64,000 nt of DNA from positions 20,081-84,080 of the forward strand of contig JAAXZN010000041.1 of the NCBI GenBank assembly GCA_012719855.1, in the 5' to 3' direction. Source of the DNA: Serratia liquefaciens (GTDB lineage: Bacteria; Pseudomonadota; Gammaproteobacteria; Enterobacterales; Enterobacteriaceae). This document shows positions 18,347 through 26,552 of this stretch, piece by piece. Each line of letters starts with the position of its first letter. Position 1 is the first letter of the stretch. Under the pieces are notes generated by a model, which made no database searches, had not been told where the DNA came from, and was given only the letters and a program-made list of their open reading frames with translations. The translations under genes were made by a program, and so were the position numbers.

Positions 18347-19461
18347 TCGATCTGGTGATACCTATCGTGTTTATGCTGTTGGTGGTGCTGGGGGAAGCCC
18401 TGTGGCTGCAGTGGCGGCGCAAGGGCAGCGTCGATTGGCATGACGTGATTTTCAACCTCAACTCCGGGCATATCATGCTGTGGCTGTTTCGCGGTTTGGA
18501 AATCGCCTGCTACGGCTACGTGGTCACGCATTTCAATCAGGGCTGGCTGGACGGTTGGCCGCCGGTGCTGATGTGGATGTTTGCAATTCTGGCCTGGGAT
18601 TTCGGTTTTTACTGGCTGCACCGGTTACACCACCGTTTCCGCCTGCTGTGGGCGGTGCATGTGGTGCATCACCAGGGCGAGCATTTCAATCTGTCACTGG
18701 GCGTACGCAACTCGTGGTATTCGTCACTGACCTCCATCCCGTTCTTTATGCTGTTGGCGTTGGCGGGCGTGCCGCTGTCGGTGTTTATCACCGTTTCTAT
18801 CCTGCATTACAGCATTCAGCTGTTTAACCATAATTCGGTGACCCCAAAACTCGGCTTTCTGGAGCATATCCTGGTGACGCCGGCGCATCACCGGGTGCAC
18901 CACGTTAAAGACCTGGCCTATTCCAACCGGAATTTCGGCGGCAGCTTTATCTTCTGGGACAAGCTGTTTGGCACCTTTTGCCCGGTGCTGCCGACGGAGC
19001 CTTTTACCTACGGCGTGCGTGGCGACAAATCTTCCGCCAATCCGTTTTGGGCCAGTAACCTGCCGTTTATGCGCTATTTCAAGCTGCCTTTCCAACCTTC
19101 GACCCAGAGCGGGCGTTTCCGCTGTTCCGCCGGGTGCCTGGTGAGCGGGGCCATGCTGCTGTTTGCTCTGGTGCTGGGCTATGTTTATCGTTTTGGTTAC
19201 GGCTATGACGGGGTGACCGGCGAGCAGGCGGCGTTGTTTGTGCTGTTGGCGACCGGGGCGATCGCCTTGGGAGGGATGGCTGAAGGTCGTCGCTGGGGCG
19301 TAGGCGTTTGGCTGTTGGTGACGTTGGCTTTCCCCCTGTGGTTATTGAAAGTGCCCGATGGGCAGTCCGTATTCTGGTGGAGCCTGGCCGGTGTCATTGT
19401 GGTTCACGGTTGCGCTGTCGCGGCCGGCTGGGGACGCCAAAAAGAGGCCGCGTATGGCTGA
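18343..19461 (+). CDS. Sterol desaturase / fatty acid hydroxylase superfamily protein
   Basis: This is a 372-residue diiron membrane oxygenase. Histidine boxes are clear: HRLHH (residues 93-97), HVVHH (106-110) and, after two more helices, HHRVHH near residue 186. Additional hydrophobic segments at the C-terminus are beyond the usual core length, like alkylglycerol monooxygenase-type members. Family members hydroxylate or desaturate long alkyl chains or cleave ether lipids using O2. The start is set by the four-base overlap with the PAP2 gene. The chemical position modified here is unknown. Confidence 0.82.
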   Translation: MIDLVIPIVFMLLVVLGEALWLQWRRKGSVDWHDVIFNLNSGHIMLWLFRGLEIACYGYVVTHFNQGWLDGWPPVLMWMFAILAWDFGFYWLHRLHHRFRLLWAVHVVHHQGEHFNLSLGVRNSWYSSLTSIPFFMLLALAGVPLSVFITVSILHYSIQLFNHNSVTPKLGFLEHILVTPAHHRVHHVKDLAYSNRNFGGSFIFWDKLFGTFCPVLPTEPFTYGVRGDKSSANPFWASNLPFMRYFKLPFQPSTQSGRFRCSAGCLVSGAMLLFALVLGYVYRFGYGYDGVTGEQAALFVLLATGAIALGGMAEGRRWGVGVWLLVTLAFPLWLLKVPDGQSVFWWSLAGVIVVHGCAVAAGWGRQKEAAYG

Positions 19462-20545
19462 TTTGCCGCCGCTGAGTTTTCCCGCAGAGGGGGAACAGGC
19501 GTTTCATCGGGAATTGAAACGACGGGCGCATGCTTACCTGAGCGGTCGCGACGATCACCGTTTTGCCGATGCGGCCCGTTGGGCCAAGGCCACGATTTTA
19601 CTGCTGCTTTGCGTGGGCTTCTACCTGCTCAGTTTGATGCAGCACCGGCCTTTGGCCTTTATGCTGTGTTACTTCGTTTTTGTCATGATGGGCATGTTGC
19701 TGAACGTCAACGTTAATCACGATGCTTCACACAACGCCTTCGCCCGCACGCCGTGGGTCAATCGTCTGGTCGGGCGGCTGGTGACTCTGCCGCTGGGCGT
19801 CGATCCGGATTACTGGCGAACCCGGCACGTCAGCTATCACCATGTGTATGCCAACGTCGAACATTACGATCTGGATACGGAAGAGAACGGTTTCTTTCGC
19901 CAAACCCCGTTTCAGCGCTGGCGAGCCTATATGCGCTATCAGCACCTTTACTGGCCGCTGATTGCCGCGCTGTCACTGCCGTACATTGCGCTGGTGTTCG
20001 ATTGGTCGGATCGCTTGGGCAAGACGCCGCTGGCGGCGAAGGGCGTATTGCCCGGACGCAAGGGCTGGGCGGTGTTCATTGCCGGGAAAATAGCTCATCT
20101 GTTGCTGGTGCTGGCGATCCCTTTGGTGGTGGGGCAACAAAATGGCATCGGCTGGCCAACGGTGCTGGCCGCCTATCTGCTGAGCCAAATGCTGGCCTCG
20201 CTGTGGGTGGTGTTTTTGCTGTTGGGGACCCACTGGGCGCAGGCTGAATTTTATGCGGTTCCGGCAGGCGGCCAGATGCCGCAGGGGTGGTATCGGCATA
20301 ACTTCGCCACCGCCTGCGATTGGGAAACCTCGCCGAAGTGGCTGCACCATCTGACCGGCGGGCTGAATTATCACCTGACCCACCATTTGTTCCCCGGCTG
20401 GAATCATCGTCATTATCCGGCGCTGGCCGCCATACTGGCGGAGGTGGCAGCAAGTCACAACATGGATTATCGCTGCATCGGCTATCGTGAATTATTGCGA
20501 CAGCAGCAACGTTTTTTACGCGCCATGGGGCAACCACCGCAATGA
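19454..20545 (+). CDS. Membrane fatty-acid desaturase, paralog 1
   Basis: This 363-residue membrane desaturase has three histidine boxes: HDASH (89-93), HVSYHH (125-130) and HLTHHLFP near residue 314, followed by NHRHYP. Four membrane helices flank them. The fold uses a diiron centre, O2 and an electron donor to insert a double bond or hydroxyl in an acyl chain. ATG 19454 is chosen because it overlaps the previous stop by eight bases and precedes the conserved region; longer in-frame starts lie inside the upstream gene. It closely resembles the next gene, including the shared QTPFQR and ARGDHRFAD-like segments, so the pair arose by duplication. Confidence 0.88.
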   Translation: MADLPPLSFPAEGEQAFHRELKRRAHAYLSGRDDHRFADAARWAKATILLLLCVGFYLLSLMQHRPLAFMLCYFVFVMMGMLLNVNVNHDASHNAFARTPWVNRLVGRLVTLPLGVDPDYWRTRHVSYHHVYANVEHYDLDTEENGFFRQTPFQRWRAYMRYQHLYWPLIAALSLPYIALVFDWSDRLGKTPLAAKGVLPGRKGWAVFIAGKIAHLLLVLAIPLVVGQQNGIGWPTVLAAYLLSQMLASLWVVFLLLGTHWAQAEFYAVPAGGQMPQGWYRHNFATACDWETSPKWLHHLTGGLNYHLTHHLFPGWNHRHYPALAAILAEVAASHNMDYRCIGYRELLRQQQRFLRAMGQPPQ

Positions 20546-21648
20546 AAATGCCGGACACCACACCGCTAGCGCCCTTGGCGTTCCAGCGAGAGGCGAGTGA
20601 GATCCATCAGGACCTGATGCGGGCCAGTCAGGCCTATCTGGCGACGCGCGGCGATCACCGTTTTGCCGACGGCAGAATGTTTGCCAAGCTGTTGGCGCTA
20701 ATACTGTTGTGCGCCGGTTTTTACGCGCTGAGCCTGCAGCAGCAACATTTCTGGGCCCACTTTGGCTGCTATGTCGGCTTTATTTTTTCCGCCATGATGC
20801 TGACGATCAATGTGGTGCACGACGCCTCGCATAATGCCGTTTTCAAACGCGCACGGTTGAATCACTGGCTTAACTTTTTCGTCAGTATGCCCTTGGGGCT
20901 GGATGCCGACTGTTGGCGGGTGCGGCACGTCATCTTCCACCATGCCTATAACAATATCGAAGGTTACGATCCGGATATTGAACCTAACGGCGTATTGCGG
21001 CAAACGCCGTTCCAGCGTCGCAAGGCATTTATGCGCCTGCAACCCTACTATTGGCCGATCGTCGCGGCGCTGACTTTCCCTTATTACATCTGGTTGTTCG
21101 ACTGGCTGGATCGCGCCGGTAAAACGCGTATGACGCCGAAGATGATGTTCCAGGGCCGGAAGGGGTGGGGGATTTTCCTGTTGGGCAAGCTGGCGCATTT
21201 TACCCTGGCGCTGGCCATTCCTCTGTGGCTGATGCCGCCGGCGGTCAGTGCCGGAATGGTGTTACTGACCTATCTGCTCAGCCAGATGCTGTCGTCACTG
21301 GTGTTTGTGATGCTGATTGTCGGCACCCACTGGGCCAAGGCCAACTTTTATCAGGCCCCCGAACAGGGACGGCTGGCGCACGGTTGGTACCAGCACGTTT
21401 TTGCCACCACCTTTGACTGGCAAGCTTCTCCGGCGTGGCTGGGCTATTGGCTTGGCGGGGCTAACCTGCACCTGACGCACCATCTGTTTCCCCATTGGAA
21501 TCACCGACACTACCCGGCGCTGGCGAAGATCATTGCCGAGGTGGCCGCGCAGCACGGCCTGGATTATCAATGCCTCAGTCTGAAAAGGTTACTGGGCATG
21601 CAGCAACGTTTTCTCGGGGCAATGGGGCGTAAGCCATCTGATCGTTGA
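20542..21648 (+). CDS. Membrane fatty-acid desaturase, paralog 2
   Basis: This 368-residue homologue of the preceding gene has HDASH (93-97), HVIFHH (129-134) and HLTHHLFPHWNHRHYP near residue 315. The duplicated enzymes share length and layout but differ throughout, for example in the loop after the second box, so they are old paralogs. They could act at different positions of the same chain. ATG overlaps the previous stop by four bases. It is the last gene of the operon; a hairpin with arms at 21658-21666 and 21677-21685 follows, without a T-run. Confidence 0.88.
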   Translation: MKMPDTTPLAPLAFQREASEIHQDLMRASQAYLATRGDHRFADGRMFAKLLALILLCAGFYALSLQQQHFWAHFGCYVGFIFSAMMLTINVVHDASHNAVFKRARLNHWLNFFVSMPLGLDADCWRVRHVIFHHAYNNIEGYDPDIEPNGVLRQTPFQRRKAFMRLQPYYWPIVAALTFPYYIWLFDWLDRAGKTRMTPKMMFQGRKGWGIFLLGKLAHFTLALAIPLWLMPPAVSAGMVLLTYLLSQMLSSLVFVMLIVGTHWAKANFYQAPEQGRLAHGWYQHVFATTFDWQASPAWLGYWLGGANLHLTHHLFPHWNHRHYPALAKIIAEVAAQHGLDYQCLSLKRLLGMQQRFLGAMGRKPSDR

Positions 21649-21766
21649 TAAATGCAAGTCTTGCAACATATTGAATTTGCGAGACGTTACGCAGTTCGCT
21701 AATTGAACAGGTCGTGCGGCTCACGTAGACTCTGTCTCACTGACAATCAGCCACAGGAGGTGAAGT

Positions 21767-21991
21767 ATGCGCAGTTTGCCGATCCGTTTATCCAATAAAA
21801 TTGATGACGATCTGAATGATATAGCCCGGCGCCATGGGATGGAGAAAACCGAGGTGATCAAGATGGCCTTTGCGTTGATAGCCATAGCCGATAAGCACTG
21901 GATGAAACAGAACGGGACGTCCCTTGGCATAGTGCGGGAGAATGGCAAAGAGCTGGAGGCCGTGGGGCAAGTCGTGGGGATCTTCCCTTGA
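21767..21991 (+). CDS. Small ribbon-helix-helix-like protein
   Basis: The product has 74 residues. The N-terminal RSLPIRLSNKIDDDLNDIARRHGMEKTEVIKMA resembles the beta-strand plus two-helix pattern of CopG/Arc-type DNA-binding or antitoxin proteins. A strong ribosome site (GGAGGTGA, 21757-21764) supports ATG 21767. Its end overlaps the next gene through a TTGA junction, so the two form a pair. It may regulate its partner, but the helix pattern is only suggestive. Confidence 0.6.
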   Translation: MRSLPIRLSNKIDDDLNDIARRHGMEKTEVIKMAFALIAIADKHWMKQNGTSLGIVRENGKELEAVGQVVGIFP

Positions 21992-22254
21992 GTATCGAAG
22001 ACACCAATCTACGCGATGAAGCCGGTAGGGTTTATCTGGAGCAGATGTTGGTCTTTGATGAAATGGAACGTTTGCGCTTGGCGCGCCAGGTGCTGTGCGG
22101 GATCTTCGTGATAAGCGTGGGGTTTTTTGCCGCCCACGCTTATTGGGATCAAAGCGAGCCTATCAGGCAAGTGTTCGAGCTGTTGAAAATTGGTGCGCTG
22201 CCCTTGGTCACGCTGGTTATTTCCTTCTACTTCCCCAACACCTCGGCCAGATAG
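21988..22254 (+). CDS. Small membrane protein of unknown function
   Basis: This 88-residue product begins at TTG 21988, which overlaps the upstream stop codon. The N-terminal half is acidic and helical with many Leu and Arg; two hydrophobic segments follow (about residues 37-50 and 69-82) around a short charged loop. No family is recognised. The tight translational coupling with the ribbon-helix-helix-like gene suggests a two-gene unit. The TTG start is unusual but is the only one that fits the overlap. Confidence 0.55.
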   Translation: MSIEDTNLRDEAGRVYLEQMLVFDEMERLRLARQVLCGIFVISVGFFAAHAYWDQSEPIRQVFELLKIGALPLVTLVISFYFPNTSAR

Positions 22255-22262
22255 CGCTCAGG

Positions 22263-22412
22263 TTATTCCGACTTCATACCCGCGGCGGTCATCAGCAGGC
22301 GGAACATCGAGGCGACCAGGAACAGCCCCAGCACGCTGGCGCTCCAGATAATCACCAGCCAACCAACGCGTTTCCACCAGGGGGCCGGTGCGCTTGCGGT
22401 TTTATCTTGCAT
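22263..22412 (-). CDS. DUF2474 small subunit of the CioAB-type oxidase
   Basis: A 49-residue reading frame directly follows cioB on the same strand. It begins MQDKTASAPAPWWKRVGW and continues with one transmembrane helix and a Met-rich tail ending AAGMKSE. PWWKR followed by a single helix is the hallmark of DUF2474 proteins, which sit behind cyanide-insensitive bd oxidase genes much as CydX sits behind cydAB. A GAGGG ribosome site precedes the start. It is likely an assembly or stability subunit of the oxidase in the inner membrane. Confidence 0.8.
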   Translation of the reverse strand: MQDKTASAPAPWWKRVGWLVIIWSASVLGLFLVASMFRLLMTAAGMKSE

Positions 22413-22426
22413 ACTGTTTTCCCTCA

Positions 22427-23434
22427 TCAATGGTAACCCTGCTCATGGCTGACCTTGCCGCGGACCACGTAGTAGCTCCAGAAGGTGTAGACCAAAATAA
22501 TCGGGATGATAAACAGCGCGCCGACCAGCATAAAGCCCAGGCTTTGCGGCGGTGCGGCGGCGTCCCACAGGGTGATGGACGGTGGGATCAGCAGCGGCCA
22601 GATGCTGATGCCCAAGCCGCTCAGGCCGAGGAACACCAGCAGCAGGGTCAGCAAGAACGGCGAATAGTGCGCCGCGTTGTTCACGCCACGCTGGATCCCC
22701 CAGGCGCTGAGCAACACCAGCACCGGAACCGGCAGCAGCCAGAACAGGTTCGGCAGCGTAAACCAGCGGCTGGCGATCTCGGGATGGGCAATCGGCGTCC
22801 AGATACTGACCACCGCCAACACCAGCAGCAAAGTGACCAGCAGCGGCGTCGCCAACCGATACATGCGAGCCTGCAGGTCACCGGCGGTCTTCATTACCAG
22901 CCAGGTACAGCCCAGCAGTGCATAGGTCACCACCAGCCCCAACCCACAGAACAGCGCGAACGGCGTCAGCCAGTCAAGGGCTCCTCCGGCATAGCTGCGG
23001 CCGTTGACCGGGAAGCCGTTGATGATGGCGCCCACTACCACCCCCTGACTGAAGGTGGCGAACAGAGATCCCCAGATAAACGCCTTATCCCAGATATGCC
23101 GCTTTTCTTCCTTGGCCTTGAAGCGGAATTCAAAGGCCACGCCGCGGAAAATCAGCCCGAAAAGCATCAGGGTGAGCGGAATGGCCAGCGCATCGAGGAT
23201 CACCGCGTAGGCCAACGGGAAGGCACCAAACAGCGCCGCACCGCCCAGCACCAGCCAGGTTTCGTTACCGTCCCAAACCGGTGCGACGGTGTTCATCATC
23301 ACATCGCGGTCACCGCTGTCCTTGACCCAGGGGAACAGAATACCGATACCCAAATCAAAGCCGTCCATTACCACGTACATCATGGTGCTGAACACGATGA
23401 TCACAAACCAAATCAACGGAAGATCAATACCCAT
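22427..23434 (-). CDS. cioB: Cytochrome bd-type quinol oxidase subunit II, CioB-like
   Basis: This 335-residue membrane protein is shorter than CydB (379) and matches the CioB/YthB length. It has MGIDLPLIWFVIIVFS at the start, the VMDGFDLG signature near residue 22 and a WDGNETWLV motif near residue 54, all hallmarks of subunit II. About eight to nine helices are predicted. It forms a heterodimer with the upstream subunit I, oxidises quinol and reduces O2 to water. It lies two bases after the cioA-like gene and upstream of the DUF2474 gene. Confidence 0.95.
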   Translation of the reverse strand: MGIDLPLIWFVIIVFSTMMYVVMDGFDLGIGILFPWVKDSGDRDVMMNTVAPVWDGNETWLVLGGAALFGAFPLAYAVILDALAIPLTLMLFGLIFRGVAFEFRFKAKEEKRHIWDKAFIWGSLFATFSQGVVVGAIINGFPVNGRSYAGGALDWLTPFALFCGLGLVVTYALLGCTWLVMKTAGDLQARMYRLATPLLVTLLLVLAVVSIWTPIAHPEIASRWFTLPNLFWLLPVPVLVLLSAWGIQRGVNNAAHYSPFLLTLLLVFLGLSGLGISIWPLLIPPSITLWDAAAPPQSLGFMLVGALFIIPIILVYTFWSYYVVRGKVSHEQGYH

Positions 23435-23436
23435 GC

Positions 23437-24837
23437 TCAGCTCCTGTCATCCAGAGTTTCTTTTACCGCAGACAGCGGGCGAGCCGGTCTGCCGTCCGTG
23501 TCGTCTTCATGGCTTTCATGCTGCTGCGGTCCTTTGCGGATCAGACGCATCATGTAGGAGTACCCCACGCCGAACACCGAACAGTAAACGATGATAAACG
23601 CCAGCAGGCTGATGCTCATGTGCAGGTCACCGTGCGCGGAAACCGCATCTTTGGTGCGCAGCAGACCATAGACCACCCACGGCTGTCGGCCGATTTCGGT
23701 GGTGAACCAACCCGCCAGCAGCGCCACCAACCCGGATGGCCCCATCCACAGGATGAAGTACAGGAAGGGGCGGGACTGGTACAGCCCGCCGCGCCAGCGC
23801 AGCCACAGGCTCCAAACCCCGGCGAGGATCATCAGCATGCCCAGCGCCACCATGATGCGGAACGACCAGAACACCACGGTGGAGTTGGGGCGATCCTCCG
23901 GCGGGAAGGATTTCAGCGCCGGGACCTGTTCGGTCAGGCTGTGAGTCAGGATCAGGCTGCCAAGATAGGGCACTTCCAGCTTGAAGCGAGTCTCTTCACG
24001 CGCCATGTCCGGCCAACCGAACAGGATCAGCGGCGTCGCCTCTCCCGGCGGGTTTTCCCAGTGGCCTTCAATGGCGGCAATCTTCGCCGGCTGGTACTTC
24101 AGCGTATTCAGGCCGTGCGCATCACCAATCAGGGCTTGTACCGGCGCGACGATCAGCGCCATCCACATCGCCATCGACAGCATTTTGCGCATTGCCGGTG
24201 TGTCACGCCCACGCAGCAGATGCCAGGCGGCGGAAGCGCCCACGAAGAAGGCCGAAGACAGGAAAGCGGCGGTCGACATGTGCAACAGACGGTACGGGAA
24301 TGACGGGTTGAATATCACTTTCAGCCAGTCGACCGGTACCACCTGGCCGTTGATGATTTCGTGGCCCTGCGGCGTTTGCATCCAGCTGTTGGACGCCAGG
24401 ATCCAGAAGGTGGAAATCAGGGTGCCCAGTGCCACCATGCAGGTCGCGAAGAAGTGCAACCCTGGGCCGACGCGGTTCCAACCGAACAACATCACCCCAA
24501 GGAAGCCTGCCTCCAGGAAGAAGGCGGTCAGCACTTCATAGGTCAGCAACGGGCCGGTGATACTGCCGGCGAACTCGGAGAAGAAGCTCCAGTTAGTGCC
24601 GAACTGATAGGCCATTACCAGCCCCGAAACCACCCCCATGCCGAAGTTGACGGCAAAAATTTTCGACCAGAAATGGTACAAGTCGCGATAGGCTTCATTG
24701 CGTGTTTTCAGCCATAGCCCTTCCAGCACCGCCAGGTAACTGGCCAAACCTATGGTGATTGCAGGAAAAATAATATGGAAAGAAACGGTGAAGGCGAACT
24801 GTATTCTGGCAAGTTCCAGTGCATCAAGACCCAGCAT
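23437..24837 (-). CDS. cioA: Cytochrome bd-type quinol oxidase subunit I, CioA-like
   Basis: This 466-residue catalytic subunit has heme ligands at His21 (FHIIFPA) and a second His in YRLLHMSTAAF near residue 186; the distal Met is in a region near 390. The quinol-binding Q loop is short, as in cyanide-insensitive CioA, unlike E. coli CydA (522 residues). An in-frame ATG at 24921 exists, but AAGGAGG just upstream of ATG 24837 and the family N-terminus MLGLDALELARIQFAF decide the start. It probably supports respiration at low O2 or under cyanide or sulfide stress. Confidence 0.95.
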   Translation of the reverse strand: MLGLDALELARIQFAFTVSFHIIFPAITIGLASYLAVLEGLWLKTRNEAYRDLYHFWSKIFAVNFGMGVVSGLVMAYQFGTNWSFFSEFAGSITGPLLTYEVLTAFFLEAGFLGVMLFGWNRVGPGLHFFATCMVALGTLISTFWILASNSWMQTPQGHEIINGQVVPVDWLKVIFNPSFPYRLLHMSTAAFLSSAFFVGASAAWHLLRGRDTPAMRKMLSMAMWMALIVAPVQALIGDAHGLNTLKYQPAKIAAIEGHWENPPGEATPLILFGWPDMAREETRFKLEVPYLGSLILTHSLTEQVPALKSFPPEDRPNSTVVFWSFRIMVALGMLMILAGVWSLWLRWRGGLYQSRPFLYFILWMGPSGLVALLAGWFTTEIGRQPWVVYGLLRTKDAVSAHGDLHMSISLLAFIIVYCSVFGVGYSYMMRLIRKGPQQHESHEDDTDGRPARPLSAVKETLDDRS

Positions 24838-24873
24838 GGCGCCTCCTTGGGTTGGACATAAAATAACCTCTTC

Positions 24874-24946
24874 AGTATAGCTGTAATTTTTTTGTGGAAA
24901 GCTTGGCGCCAAGTTAAGCACGGAGTACAGTGACTATAATAGTGAC
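24874..24946. promoter_or_regulatory. Divergent control region of cioAB and the MocR gene
   Basis: A perfect 12-base palindrome CTTGGCGCCAAG lies at 24902-24913. For the rightward gene, a consensus TATAAT at 24935-24940 is sandwiched between direct repeats AGTGAC (24929-24934 and 24941-24946); direct repeats at the promoter are typical MocR operators. For the leftward oxidase, TATACT on the minus strand (24879-24874) is a good -10. Who binds the palindrome is unknown. Confidence 0.5.
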
Positions 24947-24981
24947 AGTTATTTCACTTTTTCATATAACAGTTAAGGCCT

Positions 24982-26400
24982 ATGACCAGATACGAGCAGC
25001 TCGCACAGCAAATACGTGAACAAATCCAGAACCGGGTATGGCGGGCGGGGGACAAGCTGCCGTCGCTGCGGGAGAGCGGCAAGCGTGCCGGGCTGAGCCT
25101 GATGACGGTGGTGCAGTCGTATCAACTGCTGGAGAGTCAGGGCTGGATCGTCGCGCGACCGCAGTCCGGCTATTACGTGGCGGCACGCCCGCAACCGCTG
25201 CCGCAGCCGGCGCGCGGGGAAAAACTGCTGTTGAGTGAGCAGGTGGACATCAACACCTTTGTCTTCGACGTGCTGCAGGCGTGCAAAGATCCTGAAATTA
25301 TCCCCTTCGGCTCGGCGTTTCCCGATGCCACGCTGTTTGCTCAGCCGAAGCTGGCGCGGGCGCTGAGCAGCGTAGCGCGCAAATTCACCCCGCACAGTTC
25401 GCTGGCTAACCTGCCGCCCGGCAATGACGCGTTGCGCCGCAACATTGCCCAGCGTTATGCGTTGAGCGGCATGCAGGTCGCCCCGGATGAAATCGTGATT
25501 ACCGCCGGTGCTATGGAGTCGCTGAGCCTTAGCCTGCAGGCGGTGACGCAGCCGGGGGATTACGTGGCGATCGAGTCCCCGGCCTTTTACGGGGCATTGC
25601 AGGCGCTGGAGCGGCTGCGGTTAAAGGCGGTGGCGATCGCGACCCATCCGCAGGACGGCATCGATCTGGATGCGTTGGAACATGCCTTGGAACAGTACCC
25701 GATTAAGGCCTGCTGGCTGATGACCTACTTCCAGAATCCATTGGGTGCCTCGATGCCGGCAGAGAATAAACAGCGGCTGGTGGGCATGCTGCGCGAGCGG
25801 CAGATATCGCTGATTGAGGACGATGTTTACGGCGAACTGTATTTCAGCGCCGAGCGCCCGCAGCCGGCCAAGGCGTTAGACCGCGGCGGGCAGATTTTGC
25901 ACTGTTCGTCGTTTTCCAAATGCCTTGCACCGGGCTTTCGCGTGGGCTGGGTGGCGGCGGGGCGCTATGCGCAGCAGATCCAGCGTTTGCAACTGATGAG
26001 CACGGTATCGACCAGCGTGCCCACCCAGTTGGCGATCGCCGATTATCTGCTGCATGGCGGCTACGACACCCATCTGCGGCGCTTGCGTCGGCTGCTGGCT
26101 CAGCGTCAGAGCATGATGCGCCAGGCGATTGCCCATCACTTTCCACCTACCGTAAAGGTCAGCCAGCCCGACGGCGGCTATTTTCTGTGGGTAGAGCTGG
26201 ATCCTGCGCTGTCGTCGATGGAACTGTACCAGCGCGCGCTGGCGTTGGGTGTGAGTATCGCGCCGGGCAGGATGTTCACCACCGGCAACCATTTCAACCA
26301 CTGCTTCCGCCTGAACGCCTCTTTTGACTGGAGCGACAAGCACGAAGCGGCGATCCAGACCTTAGCTAAACTTATCCGGCAGCTTGAACCCTCAGGCTAA
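24982..26400 (+). CDS. MocR/PdxR-type GntR transcriptional regulator with aminotransferase domain
   Basis: This 472-residue fusion has an N-terminal winged helix of the GntR type (YEQLAQQIREQI, LPSLRESGKRAGLSLMTVVQSY, residues 4-45). A fold-type I aminotransferase domain follows from about residue 95, with NPLGASMPA near residue 252 and the PLP lysine at Lys313 in SSFSKCLAPG. It resembles E. coli YdcR in length and layout. MocR proteins bind direct repeats and sense PLP or an amino-compound. It is divergent from cioA and 150 bases upstream of a peptide importer, so either could be its target. Confidence 0.88.
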   Translation: MTRYEQLAQQIREQIQNRVWRAGDKLPSLRESGKRAGLSLMTVVQSYQLLESQGWIVARPQSGYYVAARPQPLPQPARGEKLLLSEQVDINTFVFDVLQACKDPEIIPFGSAFPDATLFAQPKLARALSSVARKFTPHSSLANLPPGNDALRRNIAQRYALSGMQVAPDEIVITAGAMESLSLSLQAVTQPGDYVAIESPAFYGALQALERLRLKAVAIATHPQDGIDLDALEHALEQYPIKACWLMTYFQNPLGASMPAENKQRLVGMLRERQISLIEDDVYGELYFSAERPQPAKALDRGGQILHCSSFSKCLAPGFRVGWVAAGRYAQQIQRLQLMSTVSTSVPTQLAIADYLLHGGYDTHLRRLRRLLAQRQSMMRQAIAHHFPPTVKVSQPDGGYFLWVELDPALSSMELYQRALALGVSIAPGRMFTTGNHFNHCFRLNASFDWSDKHEAAIQTLAKLIRQLEPSG

Positions 26401-26413
26401 ACACGCCCAGTGA

Positions 26414-26453
26414 CCGGAAATCGCAATAGAAAAATTCATATTGCGATTTCCGG
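26414..26453. repeat. Perfect 15-bp inverted repeat after the MocR gene
   Basis: CCGGAAATCGCAATA (26414-26428) and TATTGCGATTTCCGG (26439-26453) pair perfectly around a 10-base loop. A second small repeat, CCGGCA/TGCCGG, partly overlaps its right end. No T-run follows, so it is either a factor-dependent 3' structure of the MocR transcript or an operator for the ABC importer that begins about 100 bases later. Confidence 0.6.
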
Positions 26454-26552
26454 CAATAGAATGCCGGTTTCGTTGTTAGACAGCCCCCCGGACGCCGATT
26501 ACTCTGCGATAAATTTTGTCACATTTATCAACGGGTAAACGAGGGGCGGCGG

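Noticed and set aside
22388..23557. Plus-strand frame antisense to cioB
   Set aside because: The translation is Gln/His-rich low complexity, typical of an antisense shadow; cioB is clear.
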